Program-made: the position numbers and the translations under genes
Notes under the pieces: generated by a model
Seen by the model: only the letters and a program-made list of their open reading frames with translations
Told to the model about the DNA's origin: nothing
The model's database searches: none
Source of the DNA: Boswellia sacra
Lineage: Eukaryota; Streptophyta; Magnoliopsida; Sapindales; Burseraceae
Reading direction: 5' to 3'
Length of the DNA: 64,000 nt
NCBI GenBank assembly: GCA_013180625.2
Contig: SNVD02015884.1
Span: 372,001-436,000 of the forward strand
Shown: piece after piece, positions 1-11,601 of the stretch
How positions within the stretch are numbered: position 1 is the stretch's first letter
Layout of the letters: each line of letters begins with the position of its first letter

Positions 1-32
1 AATATTCATTAGTTCTATTATGCAGGATATAC

Positions 33-1041
33 CTTGGACAAAGCATCCATAGCACCTTCCATGTGATTGACGTCATTACTATCCAAGCAATTTACAAGGG
101 CTTGAAACAGTTCAGGCCACACCGAAATTCCACCAAGTTGAACAAGAACACTAACAATTGTCCCAACAGTTGACCTGATGTGCCTATCTGCTGCTCCTAA
201 ACAAGGCAACAACTCCGATTTTATATATTGTTGGTTTGCAGGAAGCATGGACTTATATGCTGTTCTCAGGTTATTTTTCAGCAGCAACCCAGCAGCTTGT
301 CGAATCTCCACCGATTGACCCTGTTTAAAGTTCCACAAACAAAATGTATATTATTAATCCAAGGTGTTCCATCGTCAACTAGAACCCACCCAAAAATTTT
401 CAGTCAACCTACAATAGCATTACACACCACAACACCGCACCACCACCACAATTATAAGGGAATAAAAAGAAATTGAAACTGAAGCATTACAATCACATAG
501 AATTCAATCAGAAACTTGATAAAATCACAAAGCAATCCAGACAATCAATAAATTCAAAAACAAGCAACTTCACCACATATAAACCCTAACCAAAAACCCA
601 ACCAAACCCAAGAAGATAATCATCCAAAAACACCACCCACGCTTCTCAACACAACAGAAACAACAAAAACAATCAAACCCACAAACAATTCACCACAAAA
701 GACACGTTACCCACATAAACAATACAACGCAAATTCACCACCAAACCCTAGACTTCCAGAAACCCCCCAAGTCAACAAAGTAAACAAAGCAAATTACAAA
801 GTAAAGCTACCAACTTTGTAGAGCGATCAAGAGAAGGGCGAAATGGGTATACCTCACCGCGAGCGAGGATGAAAGCGAGGTAGTTATTGAAATCAGGGAA
901 CTGAGAGTAGTGTTGGAGTTGCTGCCAAATCTGGGACTTGTCAGCAGTTGAAGACGGCGATATCTGCTGCTCTAACAATCCACAGATCTCTCTGAAGCCT
1001 TCTTCTTGTGGCTGCCACGAGGCGCTGGTAGTGGTCGCCAT
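33..1041 (-). CDS. TRN1: Transportin-1 (importin-beta family), first two exons, runs off the left edge
   Basis: Nuclear import receptor that carries proteins with PY-type signals through the nuclear pore and releases cargo on RanGTP; built of HEAT repeats, usually about 890 residues. Seen here: exon 1 at 853-1041 (63 codons, starts [12 protein letters not shown], ends ILARGE) with donor GAG|GTATAC, and exon 2 at 33-320 (96 codons, starts [17 protein letters not shown]) with a CAG acceptor and donor AAG|GTATAT. Both introns are phase 0. The text matches plant transportin-1 closely, including [15 protein letters not shown] and [21 protein letters not shown] longer in-frame ATG exists 51 bases upstream, but the extension is His-rich and not family-like, so the start at 1041 is preferred. 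The rest of the gene lies outside the window. Confidence 0.93.
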
Positions 1042-2421
1042 CTTTATTGTATGACGATGATGATGATGAACGAGAGAGCTGGGTTTGGACAAGTTTCAGA
1101 GCTTCTGCTGTGTGTGTGCGCGCACGGACAAGAGAAGAAGAAAATTCTCACTCTCTCTTTTTCTGGGTTTTGTTCTGTTCGGTTTTATAATAATTAATTA
1201 TAATTATAATTATAATTAAGAAAACATAGCAAAGAATATTTGTAATTATATTTAATTCAATATTCTAAATTTGATTTTAGGTAATTATTAGTCACATTTT
1301 ATTCTTTGCCAGGGTAGTTTAGTAATTTTAGTTGAATGTTTATATCTTTGAAATGTTAAACTTATAATTTTCTCTTCCAGATTATAGATTTCGTTTTCCA
1401 TATTATGACTACTTCATAGATTATGAAGACGAACCTTTTAATTTAATTTCTCAAAATGTCCTCATTCATTTTGCACCATATTATCTTAAATCACCTTATG
1501 ATCTCTAATATTATATACAATATACACACTTTTGTTGGCAACACATGATGAGTTAGGGCTTCCTACTCTTGCCAATTATCATGCCATTTATTTAATAGGA
1601 ATATTTATTTAAATAGTGGAAGCTTCAATACGTTCTGAATCCTTGAATTAGTTGATTGGCATACGACATGTCGTTTTTGGGTTAATAAGTGAGAATTGAG
1701 ATACATTTACATCTCGTCAAATTATTATGTGCATTGTCATGATCAATTTATCATGATTCTCCACTCAATGAGATGTATAATGAACCAATCATAATTTAGT
1801 ATTCGAAATCTTAAACAAATCAGAACGTTTAACATACAAAAGAGAAAGGGGGAGTGATCTCATCTTTAATCTTTGTATCATCATTTGTTGATCAGTAAAC
1901 TATTCGTGAAAATTATAAAAAACAATCTCGTTTTTCTCTTCAAGATGTTGCTGTCAATGCTTTTCTATGCAACACGATTAAAAAGGTGTAACACCACTTT
2001 CATATGCAGACTACACAACATGTCGGCAAAATTACAGCTGAGTTTTGCCTATCTAGCATAAGAACAACAACATCGCTAATGAAATGCTCCGGCTCATCAG
2101 CACTGCAATCTCTAGATGACAGTTGAGTGATGCTGTCCTGCATTTCCCAGATTCAAATATGTTGTCAGACAAGTAAAATATGGGCATTTGAAGATTGAAT
2201 TCACTCATTTCTAACCAGATTTTAATGTACTGGACTATTCTTGCCGAGCACTTACGCCACGGGTTAAGGCTAAATTCAGAAAAGATGAAAATGACAAACA
2301 GAAGAGCAAATGACAAGAGTAGTAAAGGAACCAGATAACTCTTAATTACCTCTCGCCTAGAGTACAACAGAGCTGAGCCCTATGATGCATCAAAGAATCT
2401 CTTACGGCAAACTTTTGTGCG
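1042..2421. other. Intergenic region between the transportin start and the DNAJC17-like gene end
   Basis: Holds the 5' leader and promoter of the transportin gene (read leftwards) and the 3' UTR of the J-domain gene. A short AATTAT-type microsatellite lies at about 1186-1218. The rest is AT-rich. Short open frames at 1873-2061 and 2053-2367 have no recognisable protein content. No other gene seen. Confidence 0.5.
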
Positions 2422-3635
2422 TCATTTTTGTTGTCTTTTTGCAGCCTGTTCAAAGATAGAAAGGATTCTTTTGAGAGGAAAAAGAAATGAATTGAATCTA
2501 AGGTGTAACAAATAAGAAGATCCATTACACAAAAAAAAAATTTACATTAGAATAAATATTATACCAGAAAATCCCAGAGAAACGATTAATCACATGGAAA
2601 ATGGTACTCTCCACCAAAAGAAAAGTTCAGCCTAAGAAAGTTTTAACTACCTATTAGGATGAATAATTGTTAAAAAGTTTAAAAATCATACCATCTGTAG
2701 TTTTTGCAAAACAGAATCTTCATACTGTTGATAACCAGCCCCAACCAAATTATTTATTTGTTCAGTCTCTGCAGGCTTCTGAGCCATTGGAAAATCAGTT
2801 GCTACAGCAGGTTGAAGAGGTAAAACCAGCAAAGGATTAGCAAGACTACCACAAACACTTCCGGTGGCAGCAACCTACAAAAGATAATAACAAACAATAA
2901 GTAATCATAAAATTTTCATTTTCAGACTGCATAGAGAAAATAAAAGTAATACTAGCCTAACTGACTTACCGCTCCTTCTTTAGTAGCCATAACAACTAAA
3001 GCAGAACCTTTTTTCTTTGAACTCTTAATGACAACATCTTCAACCTCTCCAAACTCTGAGAACAACTCTCTCAACCTCCCTGCAGTGTACTCCTCACCAA
3101 CCTTCTCCCATGAAACCTTGAGCACCTTCTCCTTATCCAATGCAGTTGTCCGAGAACCACTAACACCACCCTGTTTGCTATCTTTAACTGAAGCAGATGC
3201 TGCATGAGCCGCTTTACTTGCATGCATTGCACGAATTCTTGCAATCTCTTCCTTGAGCTGCCTTGCAATTCTCTCTTCTTCCTGTCGAGCTTTGACAGAC
3301 GGATCAGGAGCAAAAGCAGCCCTTTCTCTCTCTTCAAGATCAGACATCATTTTCCGCTTCCTCCCATCTTGCTGCACTTGCCGCTGCTGCTTCTCGCGCT
3401 TAATTTTAAGAAGATCATCAAACAATTTCCGTGCTTTTTCATCCTTTAATATTTCATACGATGACTTCAGCTTCTGGAAATTGGCATGAGCCTCTGGGTC
3501 ATCGGGACGTTTATCTGGGTGCAACTCCAATGCCTTCAACTTATAAGCTTTAGATATCTCCTTTTCCGTCAGTTTAGCTCCTTCCTCACCAGAAGGCAAT
3601 CCCAAAACTTTGTAATGATCAACATCAACATCCAT
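2422..3635 (-). CDS. DNAJC17-like J-domain protein with RRM
   Basis: Hsp70 co-chaperone of the DNAJC17 type, a nuclear protein linked to pre-mRNA splicing in other eukaryotes. Exons on the minus strand: 2970-3635 (222 codons), 2692-2874 (61 codons) and 2422-2445 (7 codons plus stop), all phase 0 with GT-AG borders (GCG|GTAAGT, ATG|GTATGA; acceptors TTTTGTAG and TTGAACAG). Total 290 residues, typical for the plant family. The J-domain occupies residues 5-75 with the catalytic HPD triad at 39-41. A charged coiled coil (LEERERAAFAPDPS, then RQEEERIARQLKEEI) follows at about 95-145, then an RRM-like fold from about 170 (VLKVSWEKVG, GEVEDVVIKSSKKKGSALVV). The C-terminal QKLQM/AAKRQQK matches the conserved family tail. 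A 5' UTR intron at 3657-4238 is well supported (GGAG|GTAAAT and TTTAATGCAG|TG). Confidence 0.88.
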
Positions 3636-3656
3636 CTCTTTTCACAAAATATTACA

Positions 3657-4238
3657 CTGCATTAAACAAAAAGCAATAAATTCCAAAATTAGAAACAAAC
3701 AACAGTGACAAAAAAAAAAAACAATTGGTCATTTATTATTTCCACATGCTTAAAATTGCAACGCCAATCCGAAACAGTTGTAATTTACATGAATTAAATC
3801 AATTTGTAACAAGGAAGAAAGCCATGCATCGAAAAATCAATTATGAGAAAAGTCACTCACATTTATGAATCAAACGCTCATCAATCAAATGACGCTACAT
3901 ATATACTCAATCTAACAACATCAAACTTAGCAATCAGATCCCATTTGCCTAGTTAGGCATTGTCTCATGAAAAAAATTAACAATAAACAACTCAAATCTA
4001 AGCCTAAACTAGAATAGGGTTTTCCTTGAATTTCAACCTAACCAAACCAAGCCACACCTTGTACCAACGATTTGGTTCAGTTACATCAGTTTGGCCTTCA
4101 ATAACAAATTTGCAAACTTATTCCTAACTTCATTTTACATTGGCAAGAACATAAATAAATCATAGTTTATAAGGTAATCTAACATTTATTTTTTTAAACT
4201 CAAAAAAAAAAAAAAAAAGAGCTCAGAGCTCAATTTAC
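3657..4238 (-). other. Probable 5' UTR intron of the DNAJC17-like gene
   Basis: Donor GGAG|GTAAATTG at 4238 and acceptor TTTAATGCAG at 3657, twenty-one bases upstream of the ATG at 3635. The intron is AT-rich and contains poly-A runs at about 3710 and 4202-4218. The untranslated first exon would lie just above 4239. Predicted from splice consensus only. Confidence 0.55.
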
Positions 4239-4439
4239 CTCCGAGAAGTAGTGGCCAGTAAGAGGAGAGGTCACCAGTGCCTTTTGGCTCCAGATGGGAG
4301 ACAAGATGAGAGTTGAGAGAAACAGAGTGGGACTGCTACAAGCGAGAAATAATCCCTTTTCTGCAACTATAAACGAAGACAATGAGCAAAAAGACAAAAA
4401 TTGAAAAAAGCAATGAATCACTATATTCAATTCATCACA

Positions 4440-5450
4440 ACAAAAAACACATCTTACATACTCACAGTAAACAATTTTTTTTTTCTTTTTTCAAAAAAAA
4501 AAAAAAAAGTAAACTGCATCATCATCACATCAACCATCGCACAGCAAACAAACCTAAAATCGAAAAACCAGTAAATGTCACACAGCCACATCCTCCGCCA
4601 CCACCTCACCACAAAATCATAACCTCAACAAACCCATAACAATCAAACTTAAAGTACACTTCACTCCCGAATTCTCCTCCACAGATGCCGCCACCGATAT
4701 CACCGCCTCAATCACAACCCTCAATAAACCCGCCCCATTCGAAATACAAGGTACCAAACAGGGCAAGTAAGGAAGCAATGCAATCCTATTTTTTAACAAC
4801 TCTGTTCAAAACCTAATTTTCATTTTTTTTTCCATTTTAAGAAATCCTGTTTTTTCAACAACCAAACAGTGATATTCAATTCAAGTATTCAATTTCAACC
4901 CAGAACCGAGGGAAATCAATCTCTGTAACTTCATCAAATTCAACAGCTCCGTTTGAAGACCAAAATTTTATTTTCCTTTTCGGAAAACTTATTTTATCGG
5001 TAACCAAACGGAGGAACTAAGTAAAGGAAAACTGACCACAGGCAAAGAAATCGGAGTCCCAAGCCTCAGCTGCGTTTGGCCTTGCAAGGCGAGAAGGCTG
5101 GCTGCGCCTGCTTTCGAGGCAGCCGCGTGAGGCGTTGCAGGCCTGGAGACGGACAAGGATTGGCCTTTCAAGCAAGGCTGACGGCGGCTACTAAGACTGC
5201 ACTTCAGAAATCTTTTGCCGCAGATTTCGTTGGCAACCTCACAAGGTTTGATTGCCGGAGATCGTCGTGTGATGAGCCTCGGTTTTGGTTTATTAATGGC
5301 ACATCTTAGATATGTAGGGGACATTTTCAAATATGACCCTGCCCAAAAACCAACCCCATCTAACCCCCCCAACACCGCCGCCCCCACCCCAACACACCAC
5401 ACCACCCCCACCCCCACCCCTTCAAAAAAGCCAAAATAATTTTTCATCGA
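4440..5450. other. Upstream region with a GC-rich island and C-rich tract, no recognised gene
   Basis: 4440-5040 is AT-rich with poly-T/poly-A at about 4475-4508. 5060-5310 is abruptly GC-rich and open on both strands (plus 5076-5309, minus 4989-5447). It contains an imperfect hairpin (GGCTGCGCCT with AGGCAGCC, about 5098-5125). 5340-5420 is a long C-rich/A tract. I do not recognise either translation. It may be a repeat, a captured exon, or the promoter island of an unseen transcript. Confidence 0.35.
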
Positions 5451-6323
5451 GTGGGCTCCAGAATTCTAAATTACTATGCTGCCCTCGTTAAATTAACTTC
5501 CTCTAACTAACATTAACTACCACTACGGCCCTCTCTCTCTAACTCTTTCATGGCTATACTAACACTTAATGAACAAAAATAATAAAAAAGATAACAATCA
5601 AACACTCCATAATATAATCAAAACATAAAAGAGAGGCTGAATCGGATTTTAAAGTGCTCAAACAGAGGTATTGTACCTTTGAAACTTACTCTAACTTGTT
5701 CATTTAAGTTTTTGTATAATTAGAATGTTAAATCTCATACCATATGCATAGATAGATTAATAAAGGTTGGAAAAGATGAATATAGATAGGTTTTGCCTGT
5801 TTTTGTGGTTAGAAATCGTGTTTTCTGTGTTCGTCTCTGTATCTGAAAACCTAGAAATTCAACAATTAGATATGATTTCAACAATTCGACAGTTCCATTA
5901 TCTAATTGTTGAATCATGTCAAAGAACCATCAAATTATAAAAGCCTTGTCGAACCTAGATGAGTTTGTCGTGCTGTTGTCAAATCAATAGTTAAAGAGTC
6001 AAAGCATCGTTGAAGTAGTTGTCAAATTGTCAAAGTGGAATTCGACAGTTAGACATTATGCTTGTCTAACTATCTAACTATTTCACAGGCTTGTATTTCG
6101 TAGTCGTTTTTAGAACTTTTTTTGGGTTTTTTTTTTTTTGTATTTTCACTACTTTTTTATTGCTTAGATGGAGGATATTAGATTTACATTGTTTTATGAT
6201 GGAAAATTCGAGGCACATGCCAGTGAGGATATTATTTACATCAGTAGAGATGGTTTTCCATTGTCGATTCAGAGAAAGACTTCTTACCAAAAGTTTTTGT
6301 AGCCGATATGCGAAACCCTTGGG
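5451..6323. other. AT-rich intergenic stretch
   Basis: No coding signal recognised. Short direct and inverted repeats of TCGACAGTT and TCTAATTGTTGAA-like words occur at about 5855-6075, suggesting an old decayed repeat. Open frames at 5735-5917 and 6091-6360 look random. Confidence 0.3.
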
Positions 6324-6728
6324 TTATATGAAAATCAACCCTAGATGTTCAAGCACATAAAGCGCCACAGCAGTTTTTTCTGGGAACACATTCTCGTCAA
6401 ATCTTGTATCTTTCCCAAGAAATGAGGGGCCTAAGGCAATGCCGGCCTGTTGACCTAATTAAACATTGTTAGCAAATGTATATATTCAAGCATACACATG
6501 TACATATATATAATTAAAAATGTATAAGACAAACAATGAACTTACAAGCATCTGTGAAGAAAAAGTAACTTGGCCAATAGGGATCAAAAGAAAGTGAAAA
6601 ATTATTGTCACAAAAGTAAATATAGCAATCGGGAATAACGCAACAAGAGGGAAACATATCCCTTCATATTTAGCTATTCTGTATGATCCTGACATGAACT
6701 TTGTGAATGTTTCGCAGTGTGTAGTCAT
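6324..6728 (-). pseudogene. CHX-type cation/H+ antiporter N-terminal fragment
   Basis: Cation/H+ exchangers of the plant CHX (CPA2) family are 12-TM membrane proteins of about 800 residues. Only the first about 100 residues are present. Exon 1 at 6546-6728 begins MTTHCETFTKF and contains the first membrane helix (FPIAIFTFVTIIFHFLLIPI) and GQVTFSSQML, the counterpart of RQPRVISEIL in CHX proteins. A donor CTT|GTAAGT and acceptor CAACAG|GCC restore the frame to AGIALGPSFLGKDTRF..VFPEKT, matching the family block GGIVLGPSVLGR..FP. The frame stops at 6324-6326, right after the second helix start. No further antiporter sequence was seen, so this is probably a truncated relic. Confidence 0.6.
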
Positions 6729-7345
6729 ATTCTTTCGTTTACCACCTAAACTCAAGGACTTCAATTTTCTTGGAAGATGAAATGACGAAGAATTAAGTTT
6801 TGAATAAATAATAATAATAAAAAAGTTTTCAAGGACAAAGATAGAGACAAGAGAAGAGAAATATGTAAACAAAAGGTAGACTTTGATCTCTTTAACAAAT
6901 ATTGTGTAGTTTGAGTGGCATTCATTTTATTAACCGTTACATAAAACTTGTTTTCTTAAGCAAAATTGAAGCCGATCGAGAAAACTGGTCTAATATTTGA
7001 ATTGCTTGGGATCCACGCATGCATGGCCAGCATGAAAATTCTTGTATTTTTCTACTTTATTTTAATTAGCATTGATTTACAAATTAGAGTATGAAGATTG
7101 ACTGAGCATATACAATTAACATTACGGGCAAACTAGGTGGTTGTGAAACTTGTATGAGGATTTCACAGGCTCAGATTAAGAAACTAAACTTAAAACTTCC
7201 AAGAAAAAGTCTCATCAGACTTAGATACTTGATAAATTTTATTTTGAATTATAAGGTATCGAATTACGTATGATCAACATATAATCCTTTAATCAAGCGT
7301 ATTAAACCTTTTTTTTTTCTTTAGGCTGTGCATCATGGTGGAGTT
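6729..7345. other. AT-rich spacer before the F-box duplication
   Basis: No gene recognised. It could hold the promoter of the antiporter relic. The tandem duplication containing the F-box genes starts at about 7346. Confidence 0.3.
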
Positions 7346-10138
7346 TACACAATAACCTAAATGAATCTCAAATCTAATTCATCATAATTAGAAAAAGGGA
7401 GAGAGAGAAAGAGAAAGCAAACGCAGATTTGGTAAGTAAAAATTGAAGAACATAGAAGACTCTGTGCACTATTGAAAAAATATAAAGGGTCTACAAAATT
7501 GTATTTGATTTTAAATTGTATTTGCCCCATTCAATTTTAATGTTCCAATAAGTTTACTTAAATGCTGTAGACCAAGTATTTCAAAAAGAGACTTACGAAT
7601 ATGGCTATTCTCGAATAGACCCCAAATTAAATGAGGAAAGAAAAAAATCAATAAAAAATAAATTTAAAAAAATTCATAAATAAGAATTTTATCCTTATAA
7701 TGTTTATTTTTATTCACTCATAACAACTTTATATAATAACAAAAAACAAATTATATGAAATAACTAAATTAATTATTACTTTAAAAAAATATCATATATA
7801 TATTTTTTTATTGTCTAACCATAGCGAAGCCATCGAACTAATGGCTAATAAAAGGCCTTACTGATTGGATCATTGGCTTGGAATAAATTTTATGGGTCGA
7901 GCTATTGGCTTGTTAGAGCTCTGACAGCCAGGTCAATAATGATCTTTATAGGTTGGATTATTGTACTCTCGATTGATTAAGAAATAAAAAAAATTAGAAT
8001 TTAATTATTTTTACTCTTATACTTTTGTTTTTTTTTTTTATAAAAACTCTTCATAAATAAATTTGTCAATAACACATATATTGCTTTTAAAATGTATTTG
8101 AATGAAAATATATGGAATTTTGGACGTTATTTTTTTTAATTGTAAAATAAATAGATATTTCTTGACTTCTAAGTTCGGGTGTGAAATTCGTCTCTTCAGT
8201 TGTTCAAAATCTAAATTTATTTAAATATTTTTTAAAGATAAATAGCGTGAGGAAAAGGAACTATGCATAGTAACACTATAGAAGTGAAAGAAGCTCAGTC
8301 CGAATTTCACTAGAAATCATAATCCTAGTAGTAACCAAAAAGCTGAAGTCAATCAAAATCTCATCAGAAAATCAAATCAACTCGTATTCATAATCCTAAC
8401 ATGCATAGTAAAGAGTCCTGGGGCACAATATGTATATATATGCTTAATTGTCCCTGCTCAAAAAGTTGAGTGATCACTTCAATTAATTAGTTAGTAAAGA
8501 GATGGCTTCAGTGCTGTACAGAAGTTTCCGGGGTTTCAAGAAATTGCTGCTGCTGCTATGTAAAAAGAGATATGAAGAGGATCAGCAACAGCGGCCACAA
8601 GAGCAAGAAACAGGTAGGTGGGGCCAACTGTGCGACAATATGTTGCAGGAAATCATGTCCAAGTTGAATTTACGGGATCGTCTTCGTATGAGTATGGTGT
8701 GCAAGTCTTGGAGATCAGGCGTTCTTGTTAACAGGCAATATTGCAGCAGTAATGGAAGTCGATTTCCGTGGTTGATGCTCCCTTATGACAGGAACATCCA
8801 TTCTTCTATCAGATTCTTTGACTTTCTGGAAGGCACCCTCTACAATATCAAGCTCCCCAAGTCAGCGCGAGGTGCCTGGTGCCGTGGCTCTTCCAAGGGT
8901 TGGTTACTAATGGTGAAAGGATCCCACGTTGATCCCGAGATTTTTCTCTTCAATCCAATTTCGGGAGGGCAAGTTCCACTTCCTTCTTTGAGCAGAAGCC
9001 CCTTTTTTCAAACTTATCTTTTTCTTGTGAAAGATCCAGACGAAGTTGCTAATTTTTTTGATAAAATAGAATTATCATCTGCGGATGCTTCAAACTGTAT
9101 TGTTGCAGCCAGGTGCTTTGGTGGTGGCCTATTGGCGCTGTGCAGACCAGAAGACAACAGCTGGACCATATTCGAAGATTTTCAATATTGTGTAGACATC
9201 TTGTTTCACAATGGAATGTTGCATGCCTTGATCGCAGGTAACGACAACTCTGTTTGTGAAATGCATACATTGAGATTGAGGGTAGGGGATGAGGACGTTA
9301 TTCTAAGGCAAATTCCACTAGGTCCTTCAGAAGAAAATGAAGGAGATGAATATATAGAATGGATTCGTGAAGAATATGAAACTCGAGTTGTATTGAAGAT
9401 CAGAAGGACTAAAGAGTGGTTTATGCCATATTTGGTGCAATTTGAGGGTGAATTGTTAGTTGTTCACAAGATAATGGATGCTATCTTTACTGAAATACAA
9501 GATCCTGATGATGAAGATTATAATGATAACAATGATGATGGAGATCACCCTGATGATGAGGGTTTTGATGATGATGAAGATGATAGTTACGATAGTGATT
9601 GTGATGATAGTGACGATGACGACGATGACATGATAGATGGAGACGGTAAATTCGCACATGGTCAAATGTGTGGATTTGAAGTGTTCAAGATTGGTTTTAC
9701 TAATAACACTTGCATAAGTAGAACTAGATTAAGTAGTTTAGATGATGGAATATTATTCGTAGCGCCAAGAGGTTCATACTCGGTTGTTGGGGGAGATTTC
9801 AATGGATTGAAAAAGAATTGCATTTTCGTTTTGGATGAATTTCATCCATTTATAAAAAATTTAAATTCGGAAATTCATAATTCGTTAGATTCATCTGTAT
9901 CTAACGATTCAGGCATTTTTTACTTTGAAGATGGACGGATTGAAAGATCTTTTCCGACTACAAAAAATAAATTGTATTGTCAAATGGTTTGGTTCTCATC
10001 CAACATATGATAGCGTAGCAAAATAAAGTTGTAATGAAGATTTCATTGGTTAAATCATTTATACAGCTTTTTCGTTTCGTTATTATAGATTGTATTTCTT
10101 TTTTCTTCTCATCAGAGTTATTTCACAAATACTTGCTA
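7346..10138. repeat. Tandem segmental duplication, unit 1 (F-box gene with flanks)
   Basis: This segment and 10386-13232 align over upstream flank, coding region and 3' flank, starting at ACAATAACCTAAA and ending near GAGTTATTTCA.AAATACTT. Unit 1 carries an extra segment at about 7830-7970 that is absent from unit 2, and lacks the 175-bp element present in unit 2. The units are separated by 10139-10385. Confidence 0.8.
8502..10010 (+). CDS. F-box protein with DUF295 (KIB-type) domain, copy 1
   Basis: Single-exon gene of 502 residues. An F-box lies at about 40-75 (WGQLCDNMLQEIMSKLNLRD, then VCKSWRSG), the surface that normally docks to SKP1 in an SCF ubiquitin ligase. It is followed by a DUF295/beta-propeller-like substrate-recognition region (FPWLMLPYD, IFLFNPISGGQVPLPSL, and near the C-terminus DGILFVAPRGSYSVVGGDF). 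A striking Asp-rich stretch (about residues 333-380) sits between the propeller halves. A TATA-like TATGTATATATATGC lies at about 8430. The start follows GTAAAGAGATGG and is conserved in the second copy. Substrate unknown. Confidence 0.87.
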   Translation: MASVLYRSFRGFKKLLLLLCKKRYEEDQQQRPQEQETGRWGQLCDNMLQEIMSKLNLRDRLRMSMVCKSWRSGVLVNRQYCSSNGSRFPWLMLPYDRNIHSSIRFFDFLEGTLYNIKLPKSARGAWCRGSSKGWLLMVKGSHVDPEIFLFNPISGGQVPLPSLSRSPFFQTYLFLVKDPDEVANFFDKIELSSADASNCIVAARCFGGGLLALCRPEDNSWTIFEDFQYCVDILFHNGMLHALIAGNDNSVCEMHTLRLRVGDEDVILRQIPLGPSEENEGDEYIEWIREEYETRVVLKIRRTKEWFMPYLVQFEGELLVVHKIMDAIFTEIQDPDDEDYNDNNDDGDHPDDEGFDDDEDDSYDSDCDDSDDDDDDMIDGDGKFAHGQMCGFEVFKIGFTNNTCISRTRLSSLDDGILFVAPRGSYSVVGGDFNGLKKNCIFVLDEFHPFIKNLNSEIHNSLDSSVSNDSGIFYFEDGRIERSFPTTKNKLYCQMVWFSSNI

Positions 10139-10385
10139 TGGTAAGGAAGAAACGGAGAACAAGCACACTTGGAGAGCGCAGTACAACGGAGAGTTGTATG
10201 CGAAACGGTGGTATGTGAATATTTATTTACCCTCCATTCAACTTTTGAACATCCTCGGATCGGAATGATATAGATATTTCTCAAAGTTTAATTCCGAAGA
10301 TATTTTCTTGCCTCCAGTAACGTCACAGAATTTTCCAATCGGCAATTGGGCAATGGCGTGTACCCTTAATTATACGATCCTGCAT
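10139..10385. other. Spacer between the two F-box duplication units
   Basis: About 250 bases with somewhat higher GC content than its flanks, present only once in the window. No open frame of note. It may be residue of the sequence originally downstream of the ancestral gene. Confidence 0.3.
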
Positions 10386-10580
10386 AACACAATAACCTAA
10401 AGGAATCTCAAATCCAATTCATCATAATTAGAAAAAGGGAGAGAGAGAAAGAGAAAGCAAACACAGTTTTGGTAAGTAAAAATTTGAGAACATAGAAGAC
10501 TCTATACACTATGGAAAAAATATAAAGGATCCACAAAATTATATTTGATTTTAAATTGAATTTGCCCCATTCAATTTTAA

Positions 10581-10755
10581 GGCTCCGTTCTTTCTTGTTT
10601 CCAAATCCTGTTTTCTGTTCTGCACATTTTTCAATGCAATTTATATTCAATCTCAACCACATATTTTTTTCAAAATTCAAAATAATTCAAAATCAACCAC
10701 ATATTTCTAAATCATTTTGGAAACAAAAACACATAAAACAAGAAAGAACACACCC
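10581..10755. mobile_element. Tourist-like (PIF/Harbinger) MITE
   Basis: 175-bp insertion present in unit 2 and absent at the same place in unit 1 (empty site TTTTAATGTTCC). The ends are inverted: GGCTCCGTTCTTTCTTGTTT against GGGTGTGTTCTTTCTTGTTT. A TAA target duplication flanks it (10578-10580 and 10756-10758). A 3-bp TAA duplication with G-rich inverted ends is the hallmark of PIF/Harbinger MITEs. No coding capacity. Confidence 0.82.
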
Positions 10756-11601
10756 TAAATTTCCACTAAGTTTACTTAAATGTCTATATGCCAAGTATTT
10801 CAGAAAGAGACTTATGAATATGGTTATTCTCGAATAGACTCCAAATGAAATGAGGAAAGAAGAAAATCAATAAAAAAATAAATTTAAAAAAATTCATAAC
10901 AAACAATTTTATCCTTATAATGTTTACTTTCATTCACTCATATACAACCTTCTATAATAATAAAAAACAAATGATATGAAATAACTAAATTAAGTGTTAC
11001 TTTAAAAAATATCACATATATATTTTTTAATTGTCTAACCATAACCTCGATTGGCTAAGAAATGAAAAAAAAATTAGGGTTTAATTATTTTTACTCTTGT
11101 ACTTGTGTTATTTTCTTTTATAAAAACTCTTCATAAATAAATTTGTCAATAACATGTATATTGCTTTTAAAATGTATTTGAGTGAAAATGTATGGAATTT
11201 TGGACTTTATTTTTTTTAATTGTAAAATAAATGGATATTTCTTGACTTCTAAGTTAGGGTGTGAAATTCGTCCCTTCAGTTGTTCAAAATCTAAATTTAT
11301 TTGAATATTTTAAAAAGATAAATAGCGTGAGGAAAAGGAACTATCCATAGTAACACTATAGAAGTGGAAGAAGCTCAGTCCGAATTTCACTAGAAATCAA
11401 ATATTTTCTTATTATTCAAAAATCCTAGTAGTAACCAGAAAGCTGAACTCAATCAGAATCCCACTAGAAAATCAAATCAACTCGTATTCATAATCCTAAC
11501 ATGTATAGTAAAGAGTGCTGGGGCACAATATGTATATACATGCTTCATCGTCCCTGCTCAAAAGGTTGAGTGATCACTTCAATTAATTAGTTAGTAAAGA
11601 G

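Noticed and set aside
2053..2367. 104-codon hydrophobic minus open frame
   Set aside because: Sits in the 3' UTR of the J-domain gene just beyond its stop; no domain and no splice link needed.
4989..5447. 152-codon minus open frame over the GC island and C-rich tract
   Set aside because: No recognisable family, Gly/Val run comes from the C-rich tract, no splice or promoter support. Kept only as an unexplained region.
9456..9665. Minus-strand open frame of Ile/Val/Thr-rich protein antisense to the F-box Asp-rich run (and its twin at 12577-12777)
   Set aside because: It is the mirror of GAT repeats; reverse GAT reads ATC (Ile). A low-complexity shadow, not a gene.
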